Assembly: GCA_034401795.1 (NCBI GenBank) | Contig: CM067374.1 | Location: 130,206,901-130,270,900 of the forward strand | Source of the DNA: Chaetoderma sp. LZ-2023a | Lineage: Eukaryota; Mollusca; Caudofoveata; Chaetodermatida; Chaetodermatidae | DNA: 64,000 nucleotides | Reading direction: 5' to 3' | In this document: in pieces, positions 23,748-34,246 of the stretch | Layout: each line of letters opens with the position of its first letter | Numbering within the stretch: the first letter of the stretch is position 1 | The notes under the pieces: model-generated | The model's database searches: none | The model's input: the letters and a program-made list of their open reading frames with translations, nothing else | Told to the model about the DNA's origin: nothing | Made by a program: the position numbers and the translations under genes

Positions 23748-23958
23748 TTAACCCTTTGAATCCGAAAAGCACCAAAATACTTGAATTTTTTATAAATATA
23801 AATATTCTGTTGAGTATTTTGAAAGGAATTTTACTTGGAGCTGTTGCTGTCTATGGTAGCAACAGGTTCCTGTCAAATTTGTTTCAAGATACTCAGCAGC
23901 TTACCTGCATGCTTGTTTTCAAAGTACGTTTCTGGGAATTCAGGGTTCAAAGGGTTAA
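23748..23958. mobile_element. Family B hairpin MITE
   Basis: Left TTAACCCTTTGAATCC and right GGTTCAAAGGGTTAA are inverted termini. The core is TTGAGTATTTTGAAAGGAAT ... TTGTTTCAAGATACTCA with GAGCTGTTGCTGTCTATGG at the tip. Confidence 0.8.
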
Positions 23959-23999
23959 AACACAGATATGTATTTTTATATATTTATTTGCTTAACCCT

Positions 24000-24240
24000 T
24001 TAACCCTCGAATTTGTAAAAAAAAAAATGCAATTTTCTCATGTAAAATGTCCATTTGCAGACAAAAACGGATTCTGCAGTGGCCTGGAGAAACGTCCATT
24101 TGCAGACCAAGAGAAGACTATTTTTGAAAAGTTACCATTGGAATGATTGGCTCAGTTTCAAAAATAGTCTTCTCTTGGTCTGCAAATGGACGTTTCTCCA
24201 GGCCACTGCAGAATCCGTTTTTGGCGGATATGAGTGTTAA
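24000..24240. mobile_element. Family A MITE with extended hairpin
   Basis: TTAACCCTCGAATTTG at the left, GATATGAGTGTTAA at the right. The palindrome here extends outward to GATTCTGCAGTGGCCTGGAG and its complement, giving arms of about 80 bp with a shortened tip. Confidence 0.75.
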
Positions 24241-24344
24241 AGGTTTAATACCGCTTTACTGGTCAACCCCGCTAAAATGGCTTCTGGGAAATATGCACTT
24301 TAAGACCAACAGAATAATATTTTAGAAAATATGCATAATGATGC

Positions 24345-24515
24345 ACATGTGCAGTGCATGCATGCACACATACACACGCATGCATACACGCACACAAGCA
24401 CACACGCATGCACACACGCATACACGCACGCACACACACACACGTATGCGTACATACACATGTAACCACACTCGCATACACGCATGCAAACACGCACGCG
24501 CGCACCCAAGCACAT

Positions 24516-24550
<35 letters not shown>

Positions 24551-24565
24551 CATGTATTTACACAC
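24345..24565. repeat. 220-bp alternating CA/TG/CG tract upstream of exon 2
   Basis: Almost pure alternating purine-pyrimidine sequence (GCATGCACACA, then a run of CGCA units). It ends about 67 bp before the exon 2 acceptor. The frames rich in H/T or C/V are artefacts. Confidence 0.9.
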
Positions 24566-24631
24566 ACATTGGTGATACAAGTAGTGACAAATTTTTAATG
24601 GCACTTCAACATATTGTTTCTTTTTGCGTAG

Positions 24632-24984
24632 GTTCTTCTTAATCACATCAAGTATCCAGTGATTCCGAAACGCGTGACAATCGGGAAGCGCCTCGCTCAG
24701 TGCCTACATCCTGCACTTCCAAGTGGTGTCCACTTAAAAGCCTTAGAGACTTACGATATCATATTCAAATGCATTGGTACACAGCGGCTTGCTGCGGATT
24801 TGTTCATTTATACAGCGGGGTTATTCCCCCTTATGGGGCATGCCGCAATGAGCGTTCGGCCCGTCTTGCTTGGCATTTATGAGAAGCATTTCATCCACCT
24901 TGCTAAACAGATAAAGCCAGGATTGGGTGGATTATTACTTGGGCTACTACCTGGACTCGAGGAGGGATCTGAAGTGTATGATAG
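24632..24984 (+). CDS. DOP1: DOP1 coding exon 2 (residues 50-167)
   Basis: Acceptor TTTTTGCGTAG at 24631; donor GATAG|GTGGGT, phase 2. It encodes [48 protein letters not shown] and [14 protein letters not shown], among the most conserved parts of the Dopey N-terminal alpha-helical repeat domain. Confidence 0.95.
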
Positions 24985-25199
24985 GTGGGTAACACATGTG
25001 CAAATTAACTGCAGAATCTTTACTCTTCTGTAGAGCTAAAATTTCATGTGTATTTGTATCGCGATCAAAACAAAAATGAGTGATTGTTGTCTAAGTGAAG
25101 AACCTTTCCTGTGTTAAAATTTGAGGTATGTCAGATAAATAGTTTCTGAAAAAACAACCACACAAATTAACAGACAGAGGCAAATGTAATACTCTTGCT

Positions 25200-25325
25200 C
25201 ACTCTATCCCTGTTGTTTGTGGTCGCGGTGGTGGTGGTTTGCGGTGGTAGCGGTGGTGGTGGTTGCGGTGGTGGTGGTGGTGATGTGTCTCTGTGCATGT
25301 GTGTGTGAGTGTGTGTGTGTGATAA
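25200..25325. repeat. (GGTGGT)n and (TG)n low-complexity tract
   Basis: GGTGGTGGTTTGCGGTGG-type minisatellite followed by GTGTGTGAGTGTGTGTGTG. No gene; the proline-rich minus-strand frame is an artefact. Confidence 0.9.
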
Positions 25326-25824
25326 TAATGACACTGTTATAATTTTAACTCCCTTGGTCACAAATTTTCTATTAGTTATGTCAGGCATCCATTTATTTAA
25401 CCCATTAACACGAATTTACATAGTCCGTCATCAATTAAGCATTTGTGACAAACTTAGCTGCTTCATGCATGACGTGAACCATGAATTCCCAGAGTCAACT
25501 TCAAAGTAATTACACAGGTAAGCTGTGGAATATTTTGAAAATAACAGCAGCAACAGCTCCTAGCCAAATTACTTTCAAGACGTTTAACAATAGTGTTTAT
25601 TACATTGTAAATTCATCAAAGACACAATTGTATTCACCAAAAATATACCATTCAGATGTTTACTGTCTAGCTTTACCATTTTTATTCGAGGAAAGGAGGC
25701 TAACTTGTATTGGACGCAGGCTAAATTTTGGCCCAAATCATCCCCAAAAATCGTTATACTCATAGAAAGGATGCATAAAGAAATTGAAATCCATTCTTTA
25801 AAATGGTTAAAACTCATATAGAAC

Positions 25825-26750
25825 CTACCACGAAAAATTGAACGCAATTTCCATACGCATGCTTACCGCCATACCACTATGTTTAATGTAATCCTCTAAA
25901 ATATCATCGTAGAAGTGAAATTATTAATGGGACAGCGTAAATATCGCGTATCTTCAATAAATATCATTTATTACATCAAAATCAATGCTACTTTTGACAT
26001 AAAATGTTGCCTAGAAAATATGGAAATCATGTGGTATTAGGAATGCGGTAAGATCAGCAGTTGTGTTTACTAGAATTCTTCTAATATATGCCAATCTCTA
26101 TTTTCATTGGCTTGTACGGGAGAATTTATCCAATCAGAACAGAGAAATAATATTTCCAGAAAAAATTAATAATGGAACAGTGTTTACTCTCGTATTGCGC
26201 ATTAATTTTGTAATGCCGACCAACATTAAATGATCCAAAATGGAATCAGAATTAAAATGAGATAAAGCGCTTCTTATGTTGACGAGCCGCTGGCTCCTTT
26301 GCTATTGGAGGCGCCGTGTTCTCGCGAGATCTTATACGCTAACAGGAGTTTGTTAGCAAACGGGTACAGATCAGACCTGAAGTACAATACTTACATGTAG
26401 TTCCTATTGCGCAATGATAATATATAGTATTCAGAGTTCCGAGTCCAGAATATTTTATCCGCGGACTCACTCTAATTAAAAACAATATTTTGCATTTGGA
26501 GGCGAATTATGTGATTTATATCTTTTCTGGACGCCATTTTATTTCAAATTCAGGATTAATTTTGATGTAATAAATGATATTTATTAATGGATACACAATA
26601 TTTAGGCGCTCCAATTTAATAATTTCACTTCCGCGATGATGTTTTGTGGTATACATTAAACGTAGTTGTAAGGCGGCGAGAATTTGTACCGCGTGAAAAT
26701 GAGTTGAATTTCCATGGTATAATTTTTTTTTTTTACGAAACCTGAACAAA
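25825..26750. mobile_element. Non-autonomous hAT-like element with long inverted termini
   Basis: The left 170 bp (including GAAGTGAAATTATTAAT and AATAAATATCATTTATTACA) reappears inverted at 26555-26740. The same subterminal sequence (AATAATTTCACTCCCGCGAT) occurs in the hAT-like element at 34247-35315, so the two are relatives. No transposase frame is present. Exact ends are uncertain. Confidence 0.6.
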
Positions 26751-27001
26751 AAGATGTGCTCAAATACTGTACTCGATTATAGGAAGCACCGCCTTTCCTA
26801 GAACATCTAATATGACAAAATAACTGCATCCTTTAGTCGAATTATAATGGTCGCTGCTTTCGTTGCAGATCTATGTCATTTAATTGTGACATCGGCTACA
26901 TGTACCATGTGTCATGTAATTTTGATGTCAGCTACATGTACCATGTGACACACATTTCAAGTTTGTTCAGGAAGATTTACATTGTGGTTAAGTAAATGTG
27001 G

Positions 27002-27416
27002 GATAATAACAACGTAATCAAGAAGAATTGAAGACGATTAAGAAAGCCTGACGCTTGGATAATTTTGTGAATCCAGAAGTCTGAATGGTCTGAGACTGTT
27101 TTTTCAGCCCTTTATATACCCTCTTGGGGCTCAACCTGTGGATTGGCCGGGACATGCCCATATATGGGTAATCAGATTGGAGTTTACCGGTTCAGCTGGA
27201 CGCCATTTTTGGCGGTTGTGGTGGTTTTGGCGGTTGGGGGATTTTTGGCGGTTGTGGTGTTGGCGGTTGGGGGATTTTTGGTGGTTGTGGTGATTTTTGG
27301 CGGCTGAGCGGTTTTTGGCGGTTGTGCTATGTTGAATTATCCTGGGAAATTTTTGGCGGTTGTGGGAAACCTTTTGGTGGTTTTGGCCCTGTTTGGCGGT
27401 TGTGTCCATTTTGGCG
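27002..27416 (-). repeat. Left arm of large inverted repeat (Penelope-like pLTR, minus orientation)
   Basis: About 412 bp that match 28584-28995 in inverted orientation with few differences. The arm contains a GGCGGTTGTGGTGG minisatellite, and a TATA box (TATATAAAGG on the minus strand, about 27107-27117) pointing left. Homology stops abruptly at GGATAATAACAACG (27002). Confidence 0.85.
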
Positions 27417-28583
27417 GTTTTGGTGAAAAGAATTTTTACCTGTTGAGGTAGGTGCATTTTTTATTGGCAGTTTTTTGGTACTTTTTGATACCTGTATTGG
27501 CGGTATTTTGACAGTTTTTTATATATATTTTATGGCGGTTTTAGGGTGGAGGATAAACCTTGTTGTGGCTGGTTTTTCATGGTGGTTTGGTGAGATTTTG
27601 GCCTGTGGGTGGTGTGGGTAGACCTATGTAGTCATTACCGTTTTGGATGATTCAAACTTATGGCGTTTCGTTCCTTGAGTGGACCTCATCAGAGGCGCAT
27701 GTTGGTATGCTGGTGGGTTGGTTTTTGTCCATACCTATGTCCTATGTGTAGAAGTTACGTGTTTTACGTGATTATACGTATTTATGAAAGATGGCAGAGA
27801 CTGGGGGATGGGAGATGTGTGTATGAACAAGTAGAAAAGAATAAAAAGTGAAAGAGCGAAATGTGCTGGTGAGTATTGACTTTGTTGTTTGTCATTTTTA
27901 ATAAAAATTGAAGTGAATATATGGCAGATGTAAGTCTTTAACAGAAAAATGTAGATTTGGAAAACTGCTGAGACGATCTCAGTGGAACTGGTGATATAGG
28001 CGTGTATCTGTGTACATCTTCCCGTTACTGCATGTGTAGCGGGTTCCAATCGATATGATAGCTCATTTCCCGCATGATCGCCAGTATGCGGTCCCACTTT
28101 GGATCGGGTGCTTTTGCGTTTTCTGACATGATTGTTGTGCCGCAGTGAAAACAGAACTTGTGGTCTGGGCATAGTTGAGATATCAGTCTGCAGGCCGCTA
28201 GAATATCCTGGTTTCTTCTCTCGACCGCATTGAATTGTGATGATATCTGGTGAGGTGAGCGTTTGACTGAGGTGTCAATATAGCAGTCCGAATCAGATAA
28301 ATCAAAGTTGGCCCGGCTGTTGCTGGTTAATGGTGAGTGTGGTGTGTTGTGGAGTGGTGTGATGGTGCGGTGTTGGTGTCGATGTGTGTAGGTGTTTTGT
28401 TGGATGCGTGTGGTGTGTTCACTTGGTCGGAAGGTAGAATCTCAGGAAGTGTATCCGAACCGAAGAGATCTGTAAAGATGCGTCTTTTACATGCTTCCAA
28501 GGATTTTGTAGCTCTCGGTAGGTCCGTGTTGGTTGGGCCCACTACTGTTATGGTACTGATAATGGAAGGTTCGTTAAGCGACC
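27417..28583 (-). other. 1.17-kb unique segment between inverted arms, with minus-strand coding remnants
   Basis: One minus-strand frame (28327-28638) reads ATKSLEACKRRIFTDLFGSD and ends in a His/Thr-rich tail. An adjoining frame from about 28360 down to 28038 is open and ends LAIMREMSYHIDWNPLHMQ-stop. That frame contains CRLISQLCPDHKFCFHCG, a cysteine/histidine cluster that could bind zinc. The two would need a one-base shift or splice to join. I do not recognise the family. It may be part of the Penelope-like element or a captured gene. Confidence 0.4.
27657..27692 (-). ncRNA. Possible degenerate hammerhead ribozyme core
   Basis: The minus strand reads CTGATGAGGTCC, a short loop, then GGAACGAAACG. 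This fits the conserved CUGAUGA-stem II-GAAA core of hammerhead ribozymes (stem II of five positions with one G-A mismatch). Penelope-like elements are known to carry hammerheads in their pLTRs, and this site lies next to one. However, I cannot fold a convincing stem I, so it may be dead or chance. Confidence 0.3.
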
Positions 28584-28995
28584 AGACACAACTGCCAAAC
28601 ATGGCCAAAACCGCCAAAAGGTTTCCCACAATCACCAAAAATTTCCCAGGCTAATTCAACATAGCACAACCGCCTAAAAACGCTCACCCGCCAAAAATCA
28701 CCACAACCGCCAAAAATCCCCCAACCGCCAACAAAACCACCACAACCACCAAAAATCCCCCAACCGCCAAAACCACCACAACCGCCAAAAATGGCGTCCA
28801 GCTGAACCGGTAAACTTCAATCTGATTACCTATATATGGGCATGTCCCGGCCAATCCACAGGTTGAGCCCCAAGAGGGTATATAAGGGGCTGAAAAAACA
28901 GTCTCAGACCATTCAGACTTCTGGATTCACAAAATTATCCAAGCGTCAGGCTATCTTAATCGTTTTCAATTCTTCTTGATTACGTTGTTATTATC
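28584..28995 (+). repeat. Right arm of large inverted repeat (pLTR with promoter)
   Basis: Mirror of 27002-27416. It holds the CCGCCAAAAA/CCACAACC minisatellite, then GAGGGTATATAAGGGGCTG (TATA box, about 28876-28885) and a short leader ending at the ATG at 29010. The promoter role is inferred from the TATA box and its distance to the ORF. Confidence 0.8.
28875..28886 (+). promoter_or_regulatory. TATA box of Penelope-like element
   Basis: GGTATATAAGG about 125 bp upstream of the ATG at 29010. Its mirror copy on the left arm points the other way. Confidence 0.55.
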
Positions 28996-29009
28996 CTGTC
29001 ATTTACACA

Positions 29010-29360
29010 ATGGGTCAGCCTAGCAACCAGTTGCCGAGGGAAAGGGAGATAGTCACACTACCATCTCTCTCAGCACTGAGACTTAGCTCAGTGGACGCAG
29101 ATGCCCTGTTGGCACAGTGTACCACCGACACCACCAATGACAAGGCATCCACTAAACCGGCGGCCACTTCCATCACAGGAGAGGCAAGCTCCACAGCCAT
29201 CGACCCTCCCGCCAAGGACAGGGAAAGAGCGCAGAAGAGGAGAAGAGTAGAAGATACCACCCAGTCGCAACCACAGACACCCGCAGACACTGGCAGCAAT
29301 GCCAAATACCGGAGGCCCCGGCCTGACCCAAGCAAAACCAGTCTTCGTTTGCGAATTTAA
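29010..29360 (+). pseudogene. 5' part of Penelope-like ORF, truncated
   Basis: 116 codons starting MGQPSNQLPREREIVTLPSL, then polar and low-complexity, with a basic KDRERAQKRRR patch. No RT domain follows. The frame closes at 29360, after running into the endonuclease region in another frame, as expected from an internal deletion near 29300-29330 that removed the RT. Confidence 0.5.
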
Positions 29361-29985
29361 AAGAACGGGTATATTTTTGAAACACACCATCAAAAAATAC
29401 TGGCCAATTCTGGAAGCCAGAAACAGATGCAGAATAGCGTTCCCAGAACCGCCGCTCTTCAGCTTCAAGAGGAACAAAACAATCAAAGACTCCATAGTGA
29501 GAGCCAAACTTCCCACAACAAACGGGGCACTGCCCCACAGAAACCCACTTCTACCTTGCAAAGCAAAAAACTGCACCATCTGCAACACCATGCAGAAACA
29601 ACGATTCTTCTCAAGCTCACATACAGGTTTGTCCTACAGATCTAAAATTGTTGGTAACTGCCAAACTAGAAATGTGGTATACCTACTCACTTGCTCAGCT
29701 TGCAAAAAACAATATGTAGGCGAAACTCTGCGCACTTTCAAAATACGCATCCAAGAACACCTGCGTTCTATCACGAATCTCTACAAGAATGAGAGATACG
29801 ACACTCCCGTATCCAGACATTTCAATAAACCTGGACATTCTAGAATCAACATGCAATTCAGAATAATACAGGTGCTCTCCTCAAATCCTGAGGATGAAAA
29901 CTCCACCAAATGGAGGAAACAGGAGTGCCACTGGATACACCAGCTCCACACAATGGAGCCTATAGGCATCAACCTAGCATGGTAA
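29299..29985 (+). pseudogene. Penelope-like element GIY-YIG endonuclease (C-terminal part)
   Basis: The frame contains FLKHTIKKYWPILEA and FPEPPLFSFKRNKTIKDSIV, the linker typical between RT and EN in Penelope-like proteins. The paired cysteines CKAKNCTIC follow. The GIY-YIG domain itself is NVVYLLTCSACKKQYVGET, then LRTFKIRIQEHLRSI and a His-containing segment (VSRHFNKPGH). The CCHH arrangement is characteristic of the Penelope clade. It ends normally at 29985. The RT is missing, so the copy is not autonomous. Confidence 0.85.
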
Positions 29986-30479
29986 AGGTCACTCACTTCG
30001 CTGGGTCAACTCGCTCTCAAAATCAGACAGACCCAATACGTCGTTATTACCCCCCCCACCACCCGTTAAGTAAATGTACATTTGTAGGACAAAAGAAGAC
30101 ACTATTTGAAATTATAGATCACTGGAATAACTGTTTCAGTCCTCAATCCAAATATTCTGCTGATAAATTTCAAATTTGCTCAAGAAAATGAAAAAATTTT
30201 CAGAACGTGTCCATTTACTGACCAAGGTTAGAGTATTTTTTTTTAATTTGCTACTTAAAGCGATGCTAATCTCATCTCAAATGTATTGCACCGATAGAAT
30301 ATGGTTTATAGATTCCATATCATTCATATCCTGTCACATACCCTGATCTGTATCGCAATTATCTGTTTTGTAATATCGAGTAAATTTTGAACAGTGATCG
30401 ACACCATTTTGTCTCCTCAAGCTATTGTGTGTGGTGTCATGTAAGCTCCAATGCATCACATTCTTTATTGTGTAATGCT

Positions 30480-30585
30480 CATCTCATTGAATATTTTGAA
30501 ACTAATTTGACGGGAAATTGTTGCTGCCTATGACAGCAACAACTTCCAATCTAATTGGTTTCAAAATATTCAACAGCTTACCTGT
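30480..30585. repeat. Hairpin core shared by families B and D
   Basis: TTGAATATTTTGAAACTAATTTGAC with its complement, tip GTTGCTGCCTATGACAGCAAC. Flanking termini are not recognisable. Confidence 0.7.
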
Positions 30586-31005
30586 AGGATTGCTTTTATA
30601 TCACATTGCCAAACTATAGCTGGCGCCTCTATTGACTGAGCATATATACCGAGGCAGACACACTAGGGTTTTTCTGATTGGTTGAAAAGTAAATCATGCC
30701 AGCCATCATAGGGTGTAGAAATGTACCAACATTTAACTACTAAATCCTGAATATCTTTCCTTAGCGGCGTGATAAAAAGCTTAAAATTACCTGGATAGTT
30801 TATGACCGGTATGTTAGATCACCTGAATAGCTTTCAAGAGATGGGATTAGTTATCCTTTAAATGCCTACATCAGTTATGGAGCCAGTCGTTCCATTCATG
30901 CCAGTGGAACATGTAAAGTAAAAAAAAAAATTTTCTTGGTTTGCAAATGAACATTTCTCAAGATAAACTGTGAAAGTAAATTTTTATGATATTTGTGTTT
31001 TACAG

Positions 31006-31195
31006 GACCAATAGTCTACTCGAGGTTTTCAGTGACTCCGTGGACCAGGTGTATTTTTACACGTGCCTATGGCAAAGCATATTGACCTGTCCGAGTGTCC
31101 GCTTGCCCGCTGTCACGTACCTATTAGCACACTTCAACAAGAAGAAATCAATGGATGATCAGATTTACATTATGGGACAAAACATTGAACTGCTG
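31006..31195 (+). CDS. DOP1: DOP1 coding exon 3 (residues 167-230)
   Basis: Acceptor TTTGTGTTTTACAG at 31005 and donor CTGCTG|GTATTG, phase 0. It encodes TNSLLEVFSDSVDQVYFYTC, VRLPAVTYLLAHFNKK and DDQIYIMGQNIELL, colinear with the Dopey N-terminal domain. The first codon is split with exon 2. Confidence 0.95.
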
Positions 31196-31233
31196 GTATT
31201 GTGTTGATTTTATTCAGAGTCATGCTGAACCTG

Positions 31234-31395
31234 TTAACCCTTTCACTGATGAATTTCTGATATCTCGTTTTCTAGACAACCACGCAAAAAGATTTGAATA
31301 TATTAAAATTCCAGTCAAATTAGATTCAAAATGTTCAACAGCTGGCCTATATGGGTGCCTTTAATTTTAGGATATCAGGGTTTATTTAGTCGCAA
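31234..31395. mobile_element. Family B MITE remnant after exon 3
   Basis: TTAACCCTTTCACTGATGAATTTC begins about 40 bp after the exon 3 donor. One hairpin arm (CAGTCAAATTAGATTCAAAAT) is kept and the other is largely lost. Confidence 0.55.
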
Positions 31396-31475
31396 TAAAA
31401 ACAATATAAGTACTACATGTACTAGTTACATAAACATTTATCATAAGATATTGTTCAAAGTTAATTTTAATTATT

Positions 31476-32092
31476 AGCTCACCTGGCCTGAAAGGCCAAG
31501 TGAGCTTATGCCGTGGCGACCGTCCATCCGTCGTCCGTCAACTTTTGCTTTAAAACGCTACTCCTCCTTAACCAATAGGCGAATCTTAACTAAATTTTTG
31601 TCAAACGATGCTAATGTGCTCGGATCTGGAACTTCCATTTGGAATTTTGATTCATAAATTTTTGGGGTCAAAATCTTAAGATTTTATTAAAAATTTACTG
31701 CAAATTGTTAAATTGCTTCTCCTTACCCTTTCGACTGATAAGAAATCAAATTTGGCTGAAAGGATCCTATGGTCATAGGTTATAGAACTTCCATTCAGAA
31801 TTTTGTTGCGTAAATATTTTGAGTGAAAAACTTAGATTTTATTAAAAATTTACTGGAAATTGTCAAATTGTTTCTCCTTACCCATTTGACCGATTTCAAT
31901 CAAATTTGGCTGAAAGGATTCTATGGTCATAGGTAATAGAACTTGCATTCAGAATTTTGATTCGTAAACATTTTGGGTGAAAAACCTAGATTTTATGAAA
32001 AATTTACTGGAAATTGTCAAATTGCTGCTTCTTACCATTTTGACCGATTTCAACCAAATTTGGGTGAAAGAATCCTATGGTCATAGGCTCTA

Positions 32093-32094
<2 letters not shown>
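31476..32094. mobile_element. Family E element, copy 2 (3'-truncated)
   Basis: Starts AGCTCACCTGGCCTGAAAGG and carries three internal 'CCAAATTTGGcTGAAAG..TCCTATGGTCATAGG' units. It breaks off at GGCTCTAG, where a TTA microsatellite begins. Confidence 0.75.

Positions 32095-32133
<39 letters not shown>
32092..32133. repeat. (TTA)n microsatellite forming the 5' side of the exon 4 acceptor
   Basis: About 40 bp of pure TTA/ATT units end four bases before the CAAG acceptor (32134-32137). They replace the usual pyrimidine tract. Confidence 0.9.
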
Positions 32134-32137
32134 CAAG

Positions 32138-33001
32138 GTGACCACTGTATGTACATCAGTACAGGACACTAGCGTGTTGGTTCAGCGATGTGTACTGGAT
32201 TTCATCCTATATGCTTTTCCTCTACATGCCGGACATCTGATTCGTGATGATCTCGGCCAGATAATCCATGCGGCTGTGACAGTGGTTCTACGACGTGATA
32301 TGTCACTAAATCGACGTTTGTACGCTTGGCTGTTAGGCACGGACACTAATGGAGTACCATTACCGGGTGTATCCGGAGACGTGAGTGCCAAGCGGCAAAG
32401 AGCTGATAGTACATCAACCATTAGTGAAGCTGACACAAGTTACTTCCAGAATTATTCTAAGGAGTATGTTGTTAGTGCGGTTAAGTATTATTTAATGGAT
32501 TCGTATTCGTTGTCAGGTGACAGCACCTCTGAGGCGAGTGCTAGCCGAAGAGCACAGTCATTAAAACCATTCCGTATGTTAATTAGCTTACTCGATAAGC
32601 CTGAAATTGGACCAATTATCATCGAGGAAGTGCTTCTAGAAGTTTTCCGATGCCTGTATAGAGAGTGTGTGTGTTACGAATACAAACAAAATCACGATGA
32701 CCTACCGATGACAAAGTCGGCAGTCTTAATGAGCCTGTCACGAATGTCATCTCCCGAAGACCGGGACAAGCGAGGCATGAAAAACATGACAAAAATTAAA
32801 ACAGATAAGTCTAGTAATGAAATGATCAAATCTGCAAATTTGTTATTTGCATCATTAGAACCGTACTTTGCATGGGACTATATCGCGAAAACATTTGAGT
32901 TAGCGTGTCAAGACAAACATGACTCTAACTTGGAACAGGCAAACATTGGCATAGTGGAACTGTGTGATTTGGTCGATTTTCTCCTCGATGCTGTATCACT
33001 C
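32138..33001 (+). CDS. DOP1: DOP1 coding exon 4 (residues 231-518)
   Basis: 864 bases, phase 0 at both ends. The acceptor is TTATTATCAAG, the donor TCACTC|GTAAGT. It begins VTTVCTSVQDTSVLVQRC and contains VVLRRDMSLNRRLYAWLLG, the best conserved motif of the family. It ends with the LELACQ-like and VELCDLVDFLLDAVSL helices of the N-terminal domain. A Ser/Thr-rich stretch (residues about 315-330) and a charged KTDKSSNE linker are lineage-variable. Confidence 0.95.
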
Positions 33002-33268
33002 GTAAGTAGTCACATGTTAACCTGACACACCTCACCCAATCCCTTCCCCTGCACCCCCAGTATGTTACCTAAACTAGAGTAGGGGTCATGTACAGACAGC
33101 AGTAATTTAAGTAATTTTGCAATTACTCGAGTACAGGTACCAGAGTATATACATTGAGTTCTCAGCAAATGCATAGTACAGCTCAGAAATAATATGTTTC
33201 CATAGCAGAAACATGTTAGTTAACTACAATTTTGAACTTGGATTAAGGAGCAATGTCTTTCAATCCAA

Positions 33269-33515
33269 TGGACCTTTCCAGTGAATATTTTGAAAGTAAT
33301 TTGACGGGGCGCTGTTGCGCCCGGTCAAACTCCTTTCAAAATATTCATCAGAATGTTTATTAAATGGTAAAGATATACAATTCACACAGCGTGTCGGACT
33401 ATATCGAGTCAGTCATGACATAATGATTATGATGAACGTAATGATTATGATGTCATCCTACACGTCACATAGCTGATTATGATATCATATGATGGATGGA
33501 CGAATTGAAAAGGCG
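33269..33515. mobile_element. Family D element, copy 4 (left body deleted)
   Basis: ATGGACCTTTCCAG joins directly to the hairpin core (GTGAATATTTTGAAAGTAAT, tip GCGCTGTTGCGC), then the right body ending GATATCATATGATGGATGGA. Confidence 0.7.
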
Positions 33516-34246
33516 AAATATCTTCAAAATATTCAACATTATGTTCTAAGTTTATTTTTGAGCTGTAATGTGCTGAATACAAGTACATTATCAATAAGGG
33601 TGCAACGATACACTAAGCAATGATACGATACATATCACGATACTCCTGTCATGATACGATACATATCGCGATACTTAATGACGGCTATGACAATGACAAA
33701 GTAAAATATCTTTAGCAGGCGGTGTAAAACGAGTGAATTGTATTGGCCAAAACCAGCCAATCGGTAGCTCTGTGAAATCTGCTTTATATTTTTTATAACC
33801 GGGTGACTAGGCTAATGTCGTAAGATGGCCAATTCCAGCGGTTCTGAATGCCATTTTTACGAATGTTTACCGCAATTCGAGACACTGTTTAAGTACAGGC
33901 ATTTTATATTTTACTTACCAGTTCTTAAAATTCCACGCAAATGTACAACAATTACGTGAGTCAAAATAAAATTAGTTCAACTAACCCACGAACAGTTGGT
34001 AATTTCCGGGAAAATAGCCAGCTAATGTCTAATGACGTTTTAGTCAGTGGAATAATCTGATTGGATGCTGTTGGAATCAGCCTTTATGGAACTCCAATTA
34101 GTGTGCATTTATGAATGAAATTCCTCTATAGTATATATTACGTGCATCAGGCGCTCATTAATTTAATAATTTTACGCCTCATTTTCGTATCTCACTCGCT
34201 CGTATTTTCGTATTTCACGCTGATCCCGTAGACACCCTCCGCATCG

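Noticed and set aside
24272..24646. Long overlapping reading frames on both strands rich in Cys/Val or His/Thr
   Set aside because: They are translations of an alternating CA/TG/CG repeat; no real protein composition.
25167..25388. Proline-rich minus-strand frame
   Set aside because: Product of the GGTGGT minisatellite and the TG repeat.
29015..29591. Minus-strand frames opposite the Penelope-like ORF
   Set aside because: Antisense shadows; the plus strand carries the recognisable GIY-YIG domain.
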